Positions 32,929-44,911 are shown, counted from the first letter of the stretch. The stretch: DNA of 64,000 bases from Rhizodiscina lignyota (GCA_010015805.1 ML978134.1:124001-188000), one strand, 5' to 3'. Notes: generated from the sequence alone by a model not told the origin. Made by a program: numbers and translations.

Positions 32929-34714
32929 ATGTCAGAGGCAGTCTACGATACCAAGACTCTCAAGGAGTCGCGCGCGCCGACTTTCCAGAGCTTAGGAGGA
33001 AAATTGCAAGCTCCCTTACTGCACGCGCTCGATGACATGGGCTATGAGTGAGTGATGCATCAAGACTCCCTGCCGACTCCTATAATCAAATCTAACCTGG
33101 TCCAGATTCATGACACCAGTACAGCAACAAGTCCTGGCCGCGCTTCCGTCAAGCTCTGGCGAATTCCTCGTCCAGGCCAAAACGGGGACCGGCAAAACCA
33201 TCGCTTTCCTCCTACCCGCTCTTCAAGAGTTACTGACTACCAAGCCTGTGCCCAAGCGCCAAGTTGCAATACTCATATTGTCTCCGACGCGCGAGCTCGC
33301 ACTCCAGATTGCAAAGGAATGCGACCAGCTCACTGCCCGGCTTCCCCAGCCGGTCGAATGTCACACCGCCATTGGCGGTACCACACGTGCATCGAACCTC
33401 AGCAAGTTCATGAATGGTAATCCAACGGTCCTCGTAGCGACGCCTGGCCGATTGAATGACTACGTCGGAGAGGACAAGGTGCGCGCAAAGTTCGCAAACT
33501 TGCGCACCCTCATCTTGGACGAGGCAGACAGGATGCTGGACCAAGGATTCATCGACGACATCAAACGCATGCTCAAAAGCCTGCCGCCCAAGAGTGAAGG
33601 ATGGAAGGGCATGTGCTTCTCTGCCACCCTCCCTCCCAAAGTCCAGGACGTCATCGCGCACGTTCTGAACCCCGGCTACACACGCCTGTCCACCATCGCT
33701 GCCAACGAACTGCCAACCGTAGCCTCAGTGCCGCAGTACGCCGTGCCCATTCCAAATATCCATGACACATTCACAACGCTTTTTGCCCTTCTACAGCGTG
33801 AATGCGCCGCAAACCCGACCAATTTCAAGACCATCGTCTTCGGTACAACGGCGAATGGCGTCGCGCTGCTATATTCGCTATTCGGCAAGCTTGCACCTAC
33901 TCTTCTTCCTGGTCTAAAAGTATACCAACTACACTCTCGTCTTAGCCAGAACATTCGGACGCGGACGACCGAGGAGTTCAAAGACGCCACGTCAGGCCTC
34001 ATGTTCGCGTCCGACGTTATCGGTCGAGGCATGGACTTTCCAAACGTCGGACTCGTCGTCCAGTTGGGGCTGCCAGCCGACGCCGAGCAGTACATTCACC
34101 GCGTCGGGCGCACTGCCCGTGCCGGAAATACTGGCCGCGCCGTCATTTTGCTCACCACTGCCGAAGCCTTCTTTTTGACGGTCAACAAGCATCTTCCTGT
34201 GGATCCTTATCCTGAAGATGTCGCGACCAGCGCGGCTGCGTGCAGGCCCCAAGTGGAAGCAGCGCTCGATGAAGTGGACTTTAATACGAGAGCAAAGGCG
34301 TACCAGGCATTCTTGGGCTTCCACAAGACGTTTGTCAAGAAGCTGAGAACCGACAATGTGGGGCTGGTAGCAATGGCAAACGAATATTCAAAGGCCATGC
34401 AATGCCCGGCACCACCACCGTTGGATAAGAAGATTGTGGGGAAGATGGGTCTGAAGGGCGTTAAAGGACTTGTCTATGCTGTTGCGCAACCACAAGGACC
34501 GTCGAGAGGAAGTGCGAATGATACTGTGAGCAAGGGCAAACGCGCTAGGACAAGCAATGTCACAGATGGAGTCGATGCCAAGCTGTCGTCGGCCTCTGAA
34601 CGCAATCCAAAGCGCGGCGGTACACTGGATCGTGAGGAGTCGAATCACCCTGCTAGGAGAGGTCAAGGGAGGAATAGGCGTGGAAGGGGAGCCACTGAGG
34701 GCAGGATGGCTTGA
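32929..34714 (+). CDS. DEAD-box RNA helicase, Mss116/CYT-19-like
   Basis: Two exons (32929-33047, 33106-34714) give 575 residues. Helicase motifs appear in order: Q-motif YEFMTPVQQQV (about 39-49), I AKTGTGKT, Ia PTRELA, GG, Ib TPGR, II DEAD, III SAT, IV-V ending SDVIGRGMDFPN, and VI HRVGRTARAG. The C-terminal helicase-associated region is followed by a basic, Gly/Arg-rich tail (RRGQGRNRRGRG) for RNA binding. The order and the region after motif VI resemble the Mss116/CYT-19 group, which remodels mitochondrial group I and II intron RNAs. No clear targeting peptide is visible at this start, so an upstream exon or a non-mitochondrial role is possible. Confidence 0.9.
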
Positions 34715-35504
34715 TACTGGCGGATCTGCCTTCTGAACCACTTGTTCGCCAGATTTCCTGCAACTATGGAACTGGGTGATACCGTCGATGACTTTCAACA
34801 AAATAGCAATACGAGGGTTCGCCGGTTACGCACACCACAGCGAAACCTCATTTGCAATCAGCCCTGGGCCACGAGCTCCGTCCTCCGGTCCAATGGCGCA
34901 CAATGCGTACCATTACAAACAACGCATATCATAGCATAGCATGGGAATGCTACAGTGCGGGCCATCACAAACAGCGGAGTTTTACGAAGAGCGGAATATT
35001 ACATAGACAGTGCATTATGGACTCTTACAAACAGCTATAAAACAGGAAAGTAGTACATGAATACCAAATTACGATAATCATACACAGCGAGAACGTGAAA
35101 TGATACAATGGGTCACCATTTCGTAATGGTGGGCGATCCAAACAGGCACTTGGGCTCTGGAGTGAATTTGGCCATGTCTCTTTCGGGTATTCATCGTTCT
35201 CCTGCGGAGAAGCTGCTGATGTGCATTACGAAACGACAAAATTTGCATGCTCTTGAACCATTTTGAATATCGATATAGGAGCGGCCCTGAATCTGCCTCT
35301 ATCTCTGAGAAATTTATCGACCTTGTCTCAACCGTGCTGTCGCACTTTCATCGCTAGTGCCGACACTGTAACAACCCCTTTGTGGCGGCTTGATTTGTAA
35401 TGGCTGACGGCATCCGCTTTAAGCTCCGGAGTCAGCTCGAAATGTACCTGCTTCCCACAACATTTTCAGCAAATTAATAATGCCTCTCTGAGAAGAAAAG
35501 GAAA
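34715..35504. other. Intergenic region
   Basis: About 790 bp between the helicase and the bZIP regulator. Frames at 34742-34939 and 34852-35040 have no features. Nothing else was seen. Confidence 0.4.
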
Positions 35505-36302
35505 ATGATTTCAGAAGGTAATACAGCTCGGGAAAACAGCTGGCTGGGTGTCAAAGACCCCAAACAGAGGAAGAGGATTCAAGACCGATTAGCACAAAGA
35601 GCCCGCAGTAAGTCTCTGACCAGACATTTCATGTTGTTCATGTTTTCAGAGACGAGAGTCCTAACTTGTTTTGAAATAGGGAAACGGCTTGCGGACGGCA
35701 AAGCGGCCCGTACGAAGAAGATTGAGGCGAACAAAATCAGCATTAAACCTACTCAAGCTCGAGAGGAAAATGTAATTGAGAGAGGCCCAGAATACTCCCA
35801 GGTCTCTCTTGAGCTCGCCAGAGATCCTGTTATGGAAGCTATCAGGAGAGATGACATAAGCCATATCACTAAATACATTGATCAGGGCCCCACGAAAGAT
35901 GTGGATCCATTGAAGATATCCGTCTTCACGGCAATGTACGAGAACGGTATGGTCCAGGGGATTGCGTGTGGCACTTCATTCCCCTCCAAGTCTCGGCCGG
36001 CCGGACCAAATGTGCCATTTACATTACATCCGACGCTTCTTCAGCTGAACACGGTCCACTGGCAATGGATCGACCGATTCCCCTTCGCAGATGCACGAGA
36101 CCAAATGATCTTGAACATCGGGGAATTCGATGAAGAGGACTTCTTGAAGGACTTGTTTTCTATTCAAAGTTTCACGTTAATAGAAGGGTGCAAGAGTTGG
36201 AACCCATCGGGATGGAGAATCTGTCCTAAATTTCAACGAAAATGGGGGTGGCTATTTCCAAGTGTGCTTCCTGAATCCGTCGACTCCCTCACACCGCCTT
36301 GA
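35505..36302 (+). CDS. bZIP-type transcription factor with DUF3425-like C-terminus
   Basis: Two exons (35505-35607, 35680-36302; donor GTAAGT, acceptor AATAG) give 241 residues. Splicing creates a basic region, WLGVKDPKQRKRIQDRLAQR followed by ARRKRLADGKAAR, typical of fungal bZIP/DUF3425 regulators in which the leucine zipper is weak or absent. The C-terminal part ends with ESCx-like LIEGCKSWNPSGWRICPKFQ and RKWGWLFP, matching the W-P-S-G-W and K-W-G-W-L signatures of DUF3425. Such proteins are found across Pezizomycotina, often beside secondary-metabolism or stress genes. It converges on the alpha/beta hydrolase with 12 bp between stops, so it may act locally, which is inference. Confidence 0.9.
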   Translation: MISEGNTARENSWLGVKDPKQRKRIQDRLAQRARSKSLTRHFMLFMFSETRVLTCFEIGKRLADGKAARTKKIEANKISIKPTQAREENVIERGPEYSQVSLELARDPVMEAIRRDDISHITKYIDQGPTKDVDPLKISVFTAMYENGMVQGIACGTSFPSKSRPAGPNVPFTLHPTLLQLNTVHWQWIDRFPFADARDQMILNIGEFDEEDFLKDLFSIQSFTLIEGCKSWNPSGWRICPKFQRKWGWLFPSVLPESVDSLTPP

Positions 36303-36314
36303 AGAAGCTGCAAT

Positions 36315-37137
36315 CTAAACAGTCTCGCCGCATATTTTCCGGACGACCTGAATGACGATGTCGGGTTGGCTCAAGAACGCGAAATGCCCAGTCTTGACTT
36401 TGTGTATGTCAACGCTGTTCCCGCTATCTCTTTCGATCGTTTGGATGAATCTTTGCTGCATCTCTGGAGGCACCGTTTTGTCGATTTCACAGTACATATA
36501 TGACACGGGAACATCCTTGTATCCAGGATACGTCAACGCTCCGGTAAACGAGATTGTCGAATGCTCCTCCGCCTTCTTCGCCCACTTGAAGCCTTCTTCG
36601 TACGGAAGATCGGAGAAATTGAGCTGAGCATTTTCGATTGGCTCAAGCCACATGTAATCGCCCTGTGGGAATGGTTAGCAATCGCAGTGGTAATGCTTTG
36701 GGATAAAGCCCGACGTTTATCTTGAGGTATGGCGGAACTGAGTCGCCGGACATGATATCACTCGAAGACTCGCCAACAGCAGGCACAATCGCAGTGGCAT
36801 AAAGCACACGAATGATGCCTCCATTCTTGCCATCGGCTTCTCTCTGCGACTTCGCTAGACCGCGGATACTCTCACTTGCTGGAATTCCGCCATACGAGTG
36901 TGCTATGAGCAGAATGTCTCTGCCCTCATCAGCCAACGACTCAACGGCTTTGTGGATTGCTGCTGCGTCGTCAAGCATTGTTGCGGCCGGGGCTGGGTCC
37001 TTGCGACCGATTGATGGATATTCAACAAAGTGGACATCAGGATATCCGGCGTCGTTGAGCTGAGTTATGAAAAGCTCGTAGAATAGAGCTGGTGAAAAGG
37101 AGCCTGGGACGATGACAATTGTTGGCTTGGATGCCAT
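36315..37137 (-). CDS. Alpha/beta hydrolase
   Basis: Two exons (37137-36715, 36662-36315) give 256 residues. MASKPTIVIVPGSFSPALFY holds the oxyanion-hole strand. The nucleophile elbow is AHSYGG (Ser about 81), an acid is likely in YCEIDKTVPPEMQQ, and the catalytic His is in KTGHFAFLSQPD. The fold and length match fungal AB-hydrolase-6 proteins acting on small esters or lactones; the substrate is unknown. The intron (36663-36714) uses the weak donor GTCGGG, but the acceptor CCCACAG and the frame are convincing. Its stop is 12 bp from that of the bZIP gene, so the transcripts overlap. Confidence 0.88.
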
Positions 37138-37857
37138 TGCTTTTGAAAGCGAATGAATCGTAGCCCAGGAGACTCAGCAATATTAGACGTGTTGGAGAAT
37201 ATAGTACGAAGTACTGAGATAGTATGCTCAACCTGTTCCAAACCTTCTATTTAAATACCTTAATGACGCAAACCTCTGTAATCTCCCGATAACCGCATAT
37301 TGTATAATTGGCCACATTAACGCTTTGACTCTAGCTTCAAGTAGTTTTGTGAGCGAAAGGGAGGCCTCCGAGCCCGAAAAGCGCTGTATTAAAAATCGTT
37401 GCGATTTCAAAGCTGTCAGAAGGAGGTTTTCTGAGTTGGCAACTGCAATTTCGAATGGCTGCATTCTCGGCTGGGTTCAACAATAGTCCAAGATGGTACA
37501 ATATGATTGGACAAGAAATGTCAGAAAATGTCAGAAACTAGCCGTCTTGGCAAGCCTCAGATTCGGCCTTTCGAAAGCTCCGAAACATCATTATAAAATG
37601 TATGATTAGTCACATAGCAAGCCCCACGTGGGCCTAAAAGGGCGAATGAGGATCTCTCTCTCTGCGAAACATCATGTCACAATAGTGACTTTCATGGTCT
37701 TTCTCTAGAAATGACATGATGCATAATGATTCATTTCATGCAAACTTTTCCTGTACGCCAGCAATATGGATAGTTTTAGAGGCTTTTCAAAAGCCCCGTG
37801 CCTCAATGCGATGATCCCACTCCTTTTTGCAAATCATTCTTCACCAAATGTCGGCTC
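37138..37857. other. Intergenic region
   Basis: About 720 bp between the hydrolase start and the 3' end of the BCS1-like gene. A 78-codon minus frame at 37228-37464 has no family signal. Nothing else was seen. Confidence 0.4.
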
Positions 37858-39597
37858 CTATTGGGCTTCAAGTACTTTGCTCCCCTCGTTCCGCACTCTG
37901 ATAAAATCTTCTCTCCATTGATCCACCTCCTGCAAAGCCTGTCGTGGCCTCTTCTTCCTAATGATGAGGAAAGACTGAAGCTCTGCGGGCGAGAACGTCT
38001 CCTCAGGAACGCGATCGGCGAATTCATTTGCCAGATCTTCAAGCTCCTCCTTCGATAATGGTGGCTCCGGTTCTGTTGTCAAATACTCGAAGACTGACGG
38101 TACCTTTGGCGTTGTCGGCGGTGTGACATGGCCGTTCGACAGATTGCCGTCCGCCGCCCCTGCATCATGTCCGCCCTTTTCTTCAAGGCTTCTATCAGGC
38201 TCCTCATTCGCCACCTTCGCTTCATCGCTAAACCTCGGTGGCCTTCCCCTCTCTTCCTCAAACATGCGTGTAAAGATCTCGTGCGCCTGATGCCGCGTCG
38301 CCAACGTAAACTTAATCTGCATATCAACCCGTCCTGGTCGAATCAAGGCATTGTCAAGCTCCTCCGGGTGATTCGTGGTCATGACCAATACTCTACCTTC
38401 ATGGCTTGCCACTCCATCAATCGCATTCAAAAGGCCAGACAGCGAGATGCCCTGTCTAGCGGGATCTGAAGGCTTTTCGTTCCGACGCTGGTCACTCAGG
38501 TGATCACGCGAGAGGCCAGCCGTATCGATGTCTTCGAGGAGGACGATGCAACGCCGAGGAAGGTTGTTGAATAGCAACATCAGCTCACTCTCCGTGATCG
38601 CAGATAACCCGCTCTCGTTCAATGACACCACATGAATGTCCAGTCCAAAAAGACCCGCAAGCGCAAAGCTCAAGCTGGACTTTCCGGTACCTGGTGGTCC
38701 ATGGAAGAGGTAGCCTCTCCGATATGGAATACCTCGTGTGGCATACCATTTTGGACTCGCGGGATGAAGATACTCGTTCACATCTGCAACGAGGCGTGCC
38801 TTCTGTTCCGGATCCAGTACGACCGTTTCCAGTGGTCTTGATGGCCTTTGTGTGACTACGCTCCAATGACCCGGTGGCCGGCGCTGGTCTTTTGCAGTTG
38901 GCCGTTTGATCGTCGTAAGCGTCGTTTGCTTCTCCACAGCCCAGATCTTGACATGCTCAATCCAATCTTTCAACGGGTTCGTGGAGCGTCCAATGCACTT
39001 GATTGTCAATCTGTGCTCTTCAATATTCTGGTATGGTGTGTTCCGCGTCTCCTTTTGGATCCGTTGGAAGATGAAGAGGTTTCGATTATGCCAGAACCAA
39101 TGCGTTCCCACAGCGGGCTCGTATCGTGGTGGCTTCTTCGCAGCCCACTTGCCGAAATGAAAGAGCCCGTCCTCCGAAATGTACTCTTCTGCTGCTTCAT
39201 CCTCCTGTGGCGACGTATTCTGGGATACGGCGATGAGTCTACGACTTTCTTTCGTCATCCGGTGCTCGCTGACCCAAGCGAGTACATGGCGGAACAAATC
39301 ATCCTTCCCATCGATTGTGACATGAGACATCCACACATCGTTTAACGATTTGTAGATCGTATTCCAGAAGTATTTACCTCCGCTGATGACAGCGAAACAG
39401 AGCAGCCCCGTTGTGACCACTATGCCTATGTCAAAACCGAAGATTTGGAGTATGAAACGTGAAATCAGACTATATCCTGGTATGAATGCCTCAAGAATGT
39501 TCGGAGAGAGGTCTGTCAGGTTCAGAGACGCAGTTGAATTTGCGTCCGGGTTTACGCTCGACTGCCTGAGCATGCGATCGAGGCGGCGAAAGTCCAT
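37858..39597 (-). CDS. BCS1-like mitochondrial AAA ATPase
   Basis: An intron-free 579-residue frame. A membrane segment lies at about 55-74 (FDIGIVVTTGLLCFAVISGG), followed by a BCS1 N-terminal domain (about 80-255). Walker A is GPPGTGKS at 300-307, Walker B IVLLEDID at 351-358, sensor TTNHPEELDNALIRPGRVD, and the arginine-finger region follows. An acidic and Pro/Thr-rich insert sits in the C-terminal third. Yeast Bcs1 inserts the Rieske protein into complex III. Ascomycetes carry many divergent Bcs1 paralogues of unknown role; this protein, with its long insert and RPL.TVVLD linker, belongs to that expanded group, so a core Bcs1 role is uncertain. Confidence 0.92.
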   Translation of the reverse strand: MDFRRLDRMLRQSSVNPDANSTASLNLTDLSPNILEAFIPGYSLISRFILQIFGFDIGIVVTTGLLCFAVISGGKYFWNTIYKSLNDVWMSHVTIDGKDDLFRHVLAWVSEHRMTKESRRLIAVSQNTSPQEDEAAEEYISEDGLFHFGKWAAKKPPRYEPAVGTHWFWHNRNLFIFQRIQKETRNTPYQNIEEHRLTIKCIGRSTNPLKDWIEHVKIWAVEKQTTLTTIKRPTAKDQRRPPGHWSVVTQRPSRPLETVVLDPEQKARLVADVNEYLHPASPKWYATRGIPYRRGYLFHGPPGTGKSSLSFALAGLFGLDIHVVSLNESGLSAITESELMLLFNNLPRRCIVLLEDIDTAGLSRDHLSDQRRNEKPSDPARQGISLSGLLNAIDGVASHEGRVLVMTTNHPEELDNALIRPGRVDMQIKFTLATRHQAHEIFTRMFEEERGRPPRFSDEAKVANEEPDRSLEEKGGHDAGAADGNLSNGHVTPPTTPKVPSVFEYLTTEPEPPLSKEELEDLANEFADRVPEETFSPAELQSFLIIRKKRPRQALQEVDQWREDFIRVRNEGSKVLEAQ

Positions 39598-40237
39598 GGC
39601 GAGGTCCGATATGACAATCTCGGTCTTACCAGTAATTTATGAAGTGAAGGTTGAATGCTTCAGTATTTCAATTTGCCACTGGAATGACTGACTCAATAAG
39701 TGAGAGACACTCGTAAGGTGGACTGCCACTGGACGCAATTGTGTGAAGGCAAAAGAAAGGCCCTTCACTGCGAATACCGTAGGAGTTAGAGAGGTAGCAC
39801 ACTACTTAAATAAAGTAAGTGAAGGCGGCCTCAAGACCAAGTACGATAATGTGGCTGCTGCCTGGTGTGCCGCATGATTGTACAGGGTTGTGTGAGCAAA
39901 TGAGTGGATCATGGTTGATCATGTTGATCATTCGCCACTCCGTGGCATCTCGTGCATATTTCGCCGCCACCTTTGCTCCAGAGCCAACGTATCGTATCTG
40001 AAAGTTGGAATTATGTTTTACGTCGGTGCCTGTCAATCCCGAGATCTAGGCATGTCTATTGGACTGCCTTTTACCCTATACCCTCATTCATATGTGAACA
40101 GGCTACATAACGAAGTGGCAAATTTCGGGCACCAAATCAAGCCGAACTTCCCATGACTATAGAGAAGTAGAGATCTATATTCTGTTGCGATGTTTTTTCC
40201 AGTGTGCCAACTCAATCATTTACAGCTATGTTCTCTC
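39598..40237. other. Intergenic region
   Basis: About 640 bp between the BCS1-like start and the 3' end of the lactonase-like gene. Nothing was supported. Confidence 0.4.
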
Positions 40238-41573
40238 CTATTCATTCCATAGCACTCTTGCCACGCTTCCGCCGTCGCTCATTGTAACATTAGTCGTCCC
40301 TGTCGCTATAGCTGTTTTCCCAATTTCCCCTGTACTAGAATCTCGTTTAAACACTCTAACATTTCCAGAGTATTGATTTGCAACAGCTAGCAAGCTGCCC
40401 TCCTTCGTTATCGCAAAGTTTCGCGGCCAGGCGCCTCCGGAGGGAGCCATTCCGATTAGAGATAGAGCGCCAGTATTCAGATCCACAGTGTAAGAAATAA
40501 GAGTGTCTGACGACTGGCCATCATATATACTGCGAGAATCGGTCCTTGTACTGAGAACGATCGCGTTGGAGATGGAGATGCGATCTCTGCCGGTATGACA
40601 AGCCCACGTGGATCCTGGGGTCCGCCGTCGCCAAAACCAGTCTGATATGTCGAGTCGTTGTAGAATTGTTGGAATCCGATGGTCTCATTTGGGTGGTACA
40701 GCACTTCGAAGCCGTGAAGCGAGTTTGTGAGCTCGCCAAGCACGTAAATGAAAGTCTTCTCCTGCCCTTTCACAAAAGCGCAGTGCCGAGGACCATTGCC
40801 AGGGGCGACAGAGTGAGGATCAAGCTCAAGGAGGCGATTATCCCAGCCGATGCGAAACGAGCGTATGGCATCCGCACCACGGTCCATCAGCACGACGTAC
40901 TTTCCGGTAGGGTCAAGGAAAATACCATGCGGATATGACTGGCTCTGCAGGGTGAAGTTCAGAACGGGCGACGGTCCTGGCTCTGAGATGTGATAGTGGA
41001 AAGTCTGCAGTCTAATCAGAGACGATTCATTTGTTGTATCCCAAACGGATGCTCCGCCGCCAGCATAGTGCGCCAAACCGAGTCTGTTTGGTGCGATGAT
41101 CGTGCCGTGAACCGGGCCATAATCTGTCGTGACATTGTTCAGGAGTGAGGGTTCTGAATAGCTTTGGCTGGTGCTGTCTATTGACCAAGACGATAAAGAG
41201 CCCGAATTTGGCAGAGTCTTGAGGCATTCAGAATCAGGCACGTCCCAAGTTTTCTGTATGCGCCACTCACGTAAGCCTCGTTCAAACAATAGAGAGTGTT
41301 TGTGCTCTTGTCCAATTCAAGCCAGCCAGGGTTCCAGCCACAATCGGCTGTTTGCCAAATAGTATTAAGAGAATAGTTACTTCCGGATTTAACTAGTGCA
41401 AGGTGATAAATAGGAGAGGCGTAGCTTGCAACCCAAAGACTTGGAAGCGAAGCATTATGCAGTGCCATGTTTGTGCTAAACAGGCTTGCTATTGGGAAGG
41501 ATGATAGCGACTGAAGCATGCCCGAGGTATTGAAATTGAAGGAGAAGGTGTCTTTCAAATATGAGAAATCCAT
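40238..41573 (-). CDS. Lactonase-like seven-bladed propeller, with an apparent frame break
   Basis: Exon 1 is 41573-41271 (ending NTLYCLNEAY) and exon 2 begins at 41217 (TLPNSGSLSSWSID) after a 53-nt intron (GTGAGT..TCAAG). The protein matches the 6-phosphogluconolactonase/muconate-cycloisomerase-like family: LWVASYASPIYHLALV, CGWNPGWLELD, GPVHGTIIAPN, YPHGIFLDPTGKYVVLMDRG, GNGPRHCAFVKGQ and WPRNFAITKEGSLLAVANQ. After DPRGLVIPAEIA the frame must shift by one base near 40576-40585 to continue as SNAIVLSTRTDSRS and reach the stop at 40238. No intron fits there. With the shift the product would be about 427 residues; without it the last 110 or so are lost. This is either a recent pseudogene or a sequencing error. 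Confidence 0.8.
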
Positions 41574-42396
41574 CGTGACATTGAAAGTCTCCAGATCCGG
41601 GCGTCGTATGCTTATGACAAGGCAAGAGTGGATCTTTTCGAGGACAAATAGCTTGGCGGCTTCAGAGGGTGAATTATATCCGAAGTGCTAGTGGACATGT
41701 CTCTCTACACTCTGTGTTGAAAGGAAATTCAATAACTTCTCACACATGAACGGTTGTGCAGTCGATGTGGTAGAGCCGTCGGCTAGTTTATTCCGGAAAC
41801 AGTTTCGTTAGTGCTGATCCAAGAAGTTGGAACCCATCGAAGTAGGTATTGATAGCTGTTCAGGCGGATCTTGTCGATAGCCGCAGAGCGGGACGAAAGT
41901 TTGAACGAGAAGTTCGAGTAACAGTAACCCGATTCGCCGACAGTTCAAAATATTCGAAATTACTACTCCATACTTGAGGTTCATAATCCTATGCTGCCTC
42001 CTCATATTTGCCTGGGGCACTCCAAGAGAATTGCATCGGCGGCGACTGTATATACGCACCCCCAACCTTCAGTATTAACCCACTTTCAGGAGTTAGTTGT
42101 GTTGGAAGTGAAACTGAGTTGTCTTCCTCACAGTGAACGTTTTCCTCCCTGTAAACTCCGTCGCCCAACAGCGCAGCGAACAGCGTTGACAATTTGACAT
42201 CGTGGAAGAGCGTACGCTTGGCATTTATATCAACATATCTGAGCTATTCGCATGTGGAAAAGATGCCTGAATGTGTTTGTATATGCAATTGTATATAACT
42301 CATAACAGGTACCCCTGTCGTGCACCGGGTCGCGTCGATCCTGAAAGAAGTAGGTCCCAAGTGGGTTATATTGCGTTAAAGTTAAAAAGTCTCTCT
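41574..42396. other. Intergenic region
   Basis: About 820 bp. Two overlapping minus frames (41808-42065 and 41989-42192) are short and unrecognised. The second (reading LTPESGLILKVGGAYIQSPP) has a protein-like feel but no start or splice support. Confidence 0.35.
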
Positions 42397-44406
42397 CTAA
42401 AATCTCTGCCAGGCTCTCTCCGTAGCTCTATCATCTCTTGAAAACTCAGCTCTTACTCTACGCTTCATTTCTTTAGGATCGAATCTCTCAGGTTCATGCT
42501 CAGGCTGGAGCTGGTCCTCAGGTTCACGGTCAACGCCAATATTTGCCAAAATAGTTAAACGGTAATCTCTGGACGCAGCGTCGGAAAGATCCTCTGAAGT
42601 TACGAGACTAGCAGAGACTGCGCCAAGCTGATTAGCCATGTCCTGCAATGAATCTTCCAAGGGAACAACATAGCCGTCTCCAAAAGCATCGACGGCTATG
42701 AGATGTCCATATACGCGTCCATCGGTGGCGTCTACGATCCACGAGCCTGAGTCTCCAGGAAGAAGAGCTATACCGATTTGATTAGCGACGGCGTACAGTG
42801 GTGACAATAATAAATATACACGTACCTTGATGAGTTTCACGAAGCCTCAGGCCATGTGTCTTAATTGACGGTTTGTTGAATGAAGTTGCAAAGCTCGAGT
42901 TATGACAGACAAGTTGTCCAGGAAGAGCGCCTCTAGATGCCGTAAGGACGTAGACTACATACTCCTCATCTACATTGGTCGATCCCATTTCAGTCAATTC
43001 AAAAGCTTGCTTATGCGGTGCCCCATGACTGTTAAACCAGTTCTAGAAAGAGTTAACCAGAGCAGAACTACTTCCATTCCTAAGGCACATACACTTATTG
43101 TGTCCAACGGCAGTCCAGTGATGCGCGCAATATCCATTCTTTGCCCATCACTCGGTTCTGGTTGGATTCGGTGCCAACCCTCAAGAAACTCGCGTTGATT
43201 CTTAGTTAGGCCAGTCCTGTGTGTCAGTGAGTGTGTCATGGCCTTGATATGCCTATCACCGACCGTCCATCTGTTTCTGCCCACCTTCAACAGACGCGCT
43301 AAGTACTTTGGGCTATCTACAAGTGCCCAATCGAAATCGGCTCTTTCATTGAGAGAATCGGCTTCAGCTGAAGAAGCAAACAACGATCCAATCTCTTCAT
43401 GTTTGTGCATGCAGCATCGCTGTTGCTCAACCGACTCCTCCGGATCGGTTTCTAATAATGCGAGCTTAACATTTGGTAATGCTTCTTGATCGAGTTCCAC
43501 GGATGTGATGCTCCCATCGTCGCTAAGAGCTTCCTTATGGAAATCGTCGATCTCCATGCCGCTATCAATACCGGATTCATCATCATCATCTGTTGACGTA
43601 GTAGAAGAAGTCTGGGTCCATTGACAGATGTGATTTGCAGTAAATGCAAAAAGACGGAAGTTGTCGTCTGACCACGTAACTTTTACTGGACTACTGAGAG
43701 TACCCCTTGGAGGCCCGGCCATCTCTTGTGGTGCTCCGGAGTCTAGTACACGAATTGGGAGGCAAATCTGGCTCATGTATCCAATATTCGATGGTTGATG
43801 CGCGAGCTCGCAGTCACAGCTGAGAGTTATGACCAGTTCTCCCGCGAGCAAGTTTGGAGGCAACTCGCTCACCAAGATCTTAAAAGAAGGTCTGTCGGCA
43901 TGGTCCGCGCTCGAGTATTCCTCTCTGACGACGGACTGGTTGAAGAACTGTCGTACTCGTTTGCACAAATGTTTGCTGCAGAATACTACCACGTACGGAG
44001 TGGCAGTTTCATAATTTTCTCCAAGCATCTTTAGTTTTACGGAGAGAGGCCCGTGTTGACCCTTGACTACCAACAAATGCCTGTGGAAATCATCTTTGAA
44101 TAATTCTTGTAGATCGTTGAAGCGATTCCGGATTGCATCGGGGATGTGGATATCGAACTGTTTCAAGTTCACGGGTTTCGGTCGTGAGAATCTTCTTTTC
44201 CCAACTTGTTCACCCTCGATAGTCGTGGATCGTCGCTTCAGGAGAGTGTCTCGTTTGGCACTGCTCGTCACAGAAGAGTAGCCAGAATCAGCGAACTCGG
44301 CTGATTTCTCTAAATCGAGCTGAGAACAGCCAGCAGGCTCAAATGGGTGAACCTTCTGTGATAATGAGCCTTCAAGTTCTAGATTAGAGACAGTTCGAGA
44401 CGCCAT
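42397..44406 (-). CDS. Fungal protein of unknown function with trypsin-like GDSG motif
   Basis: Three exons (44406-43093, 43042-42826, 42767-42397) give 633 residues. The first 440 contain no named domain: a basic, Ser-rich start, a predicted mixed alpha/beta region (about 70-230), then an acidic Ser/Thr/Asp stretch (about 250-300). A Trp-rich segment GLTKNQREFLEGWHRIQPEP precedes the splice. The C-terminal part reads EEYVVYVLTASRGALPGQLV and LLPGDSGSWIVDATDGRVYG, with a GDSGSW core around residue 517. That is the nucleophile motif of chymotrypsin-fold proteases, and the following GHLIAVDA matches strands of that fold. A catalytic His and Asp are not obvious. Both introns fit phase. It is divergent from the tail-anchored gene at 44912. 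Confidence 0.8.
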
Positions 44407-44911
44407 GTTTGTGCGCGTGGTGATCACTGGTGGATAACGACAGCCCCATTCGAAGACTCCATATCGTGTACCGTAATCATTATCTCGCTGTCTGGGCGAG
44501 CACGTCGCACACCTTGAAGCTGCTCAAGGTAATATAATGATTGCGTAGGCTCATGTATCGAGGCATGCACCTGACCTCATCGTATAAAACGTTGAGGGCG
44601 GGGCCTGGAATGGGGCGAGGTGCATCACGGCGCTTGCTAAACTGGGCAATGCATACGTTAACGAATTAGGGGCTGCCCTCCCTTGCAGAGTTGAGATAAA
44701 TGGTCGCGTGAACTCTGCATTTCCCAGCCTTACCTATGTAGCCCGACCGTCACACGCCCACTCTGCGGATCTGTTATTAACGTTATGATTGGCCCCATCT
44801 CATTATTCAGGCCATTCAGTTGCTGAAGCCTGTTCTCCCAGTACACTCTTCGCTGTTCAATGGGCCTATGCAGTTGACTTCTTGCATCAGCATACTACTG
44901 TCCAGGTCACT
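44407..44911. promoter_or_regulatory. Shared divergent promoter region
   Basis: About 500 bp between the start codons of the GDSG-motif gene (minus) and the tail-anchored gene (plus). The spacing allows co-regulation. No specific operator was identified. Confidence 0.45.

Noticed and set aside
40500-40560. Short intron to explain the lactonase frame change
   Set aside because: Possible GT..AG pairs are only 22-23 nt apart, too short for fungal introns.
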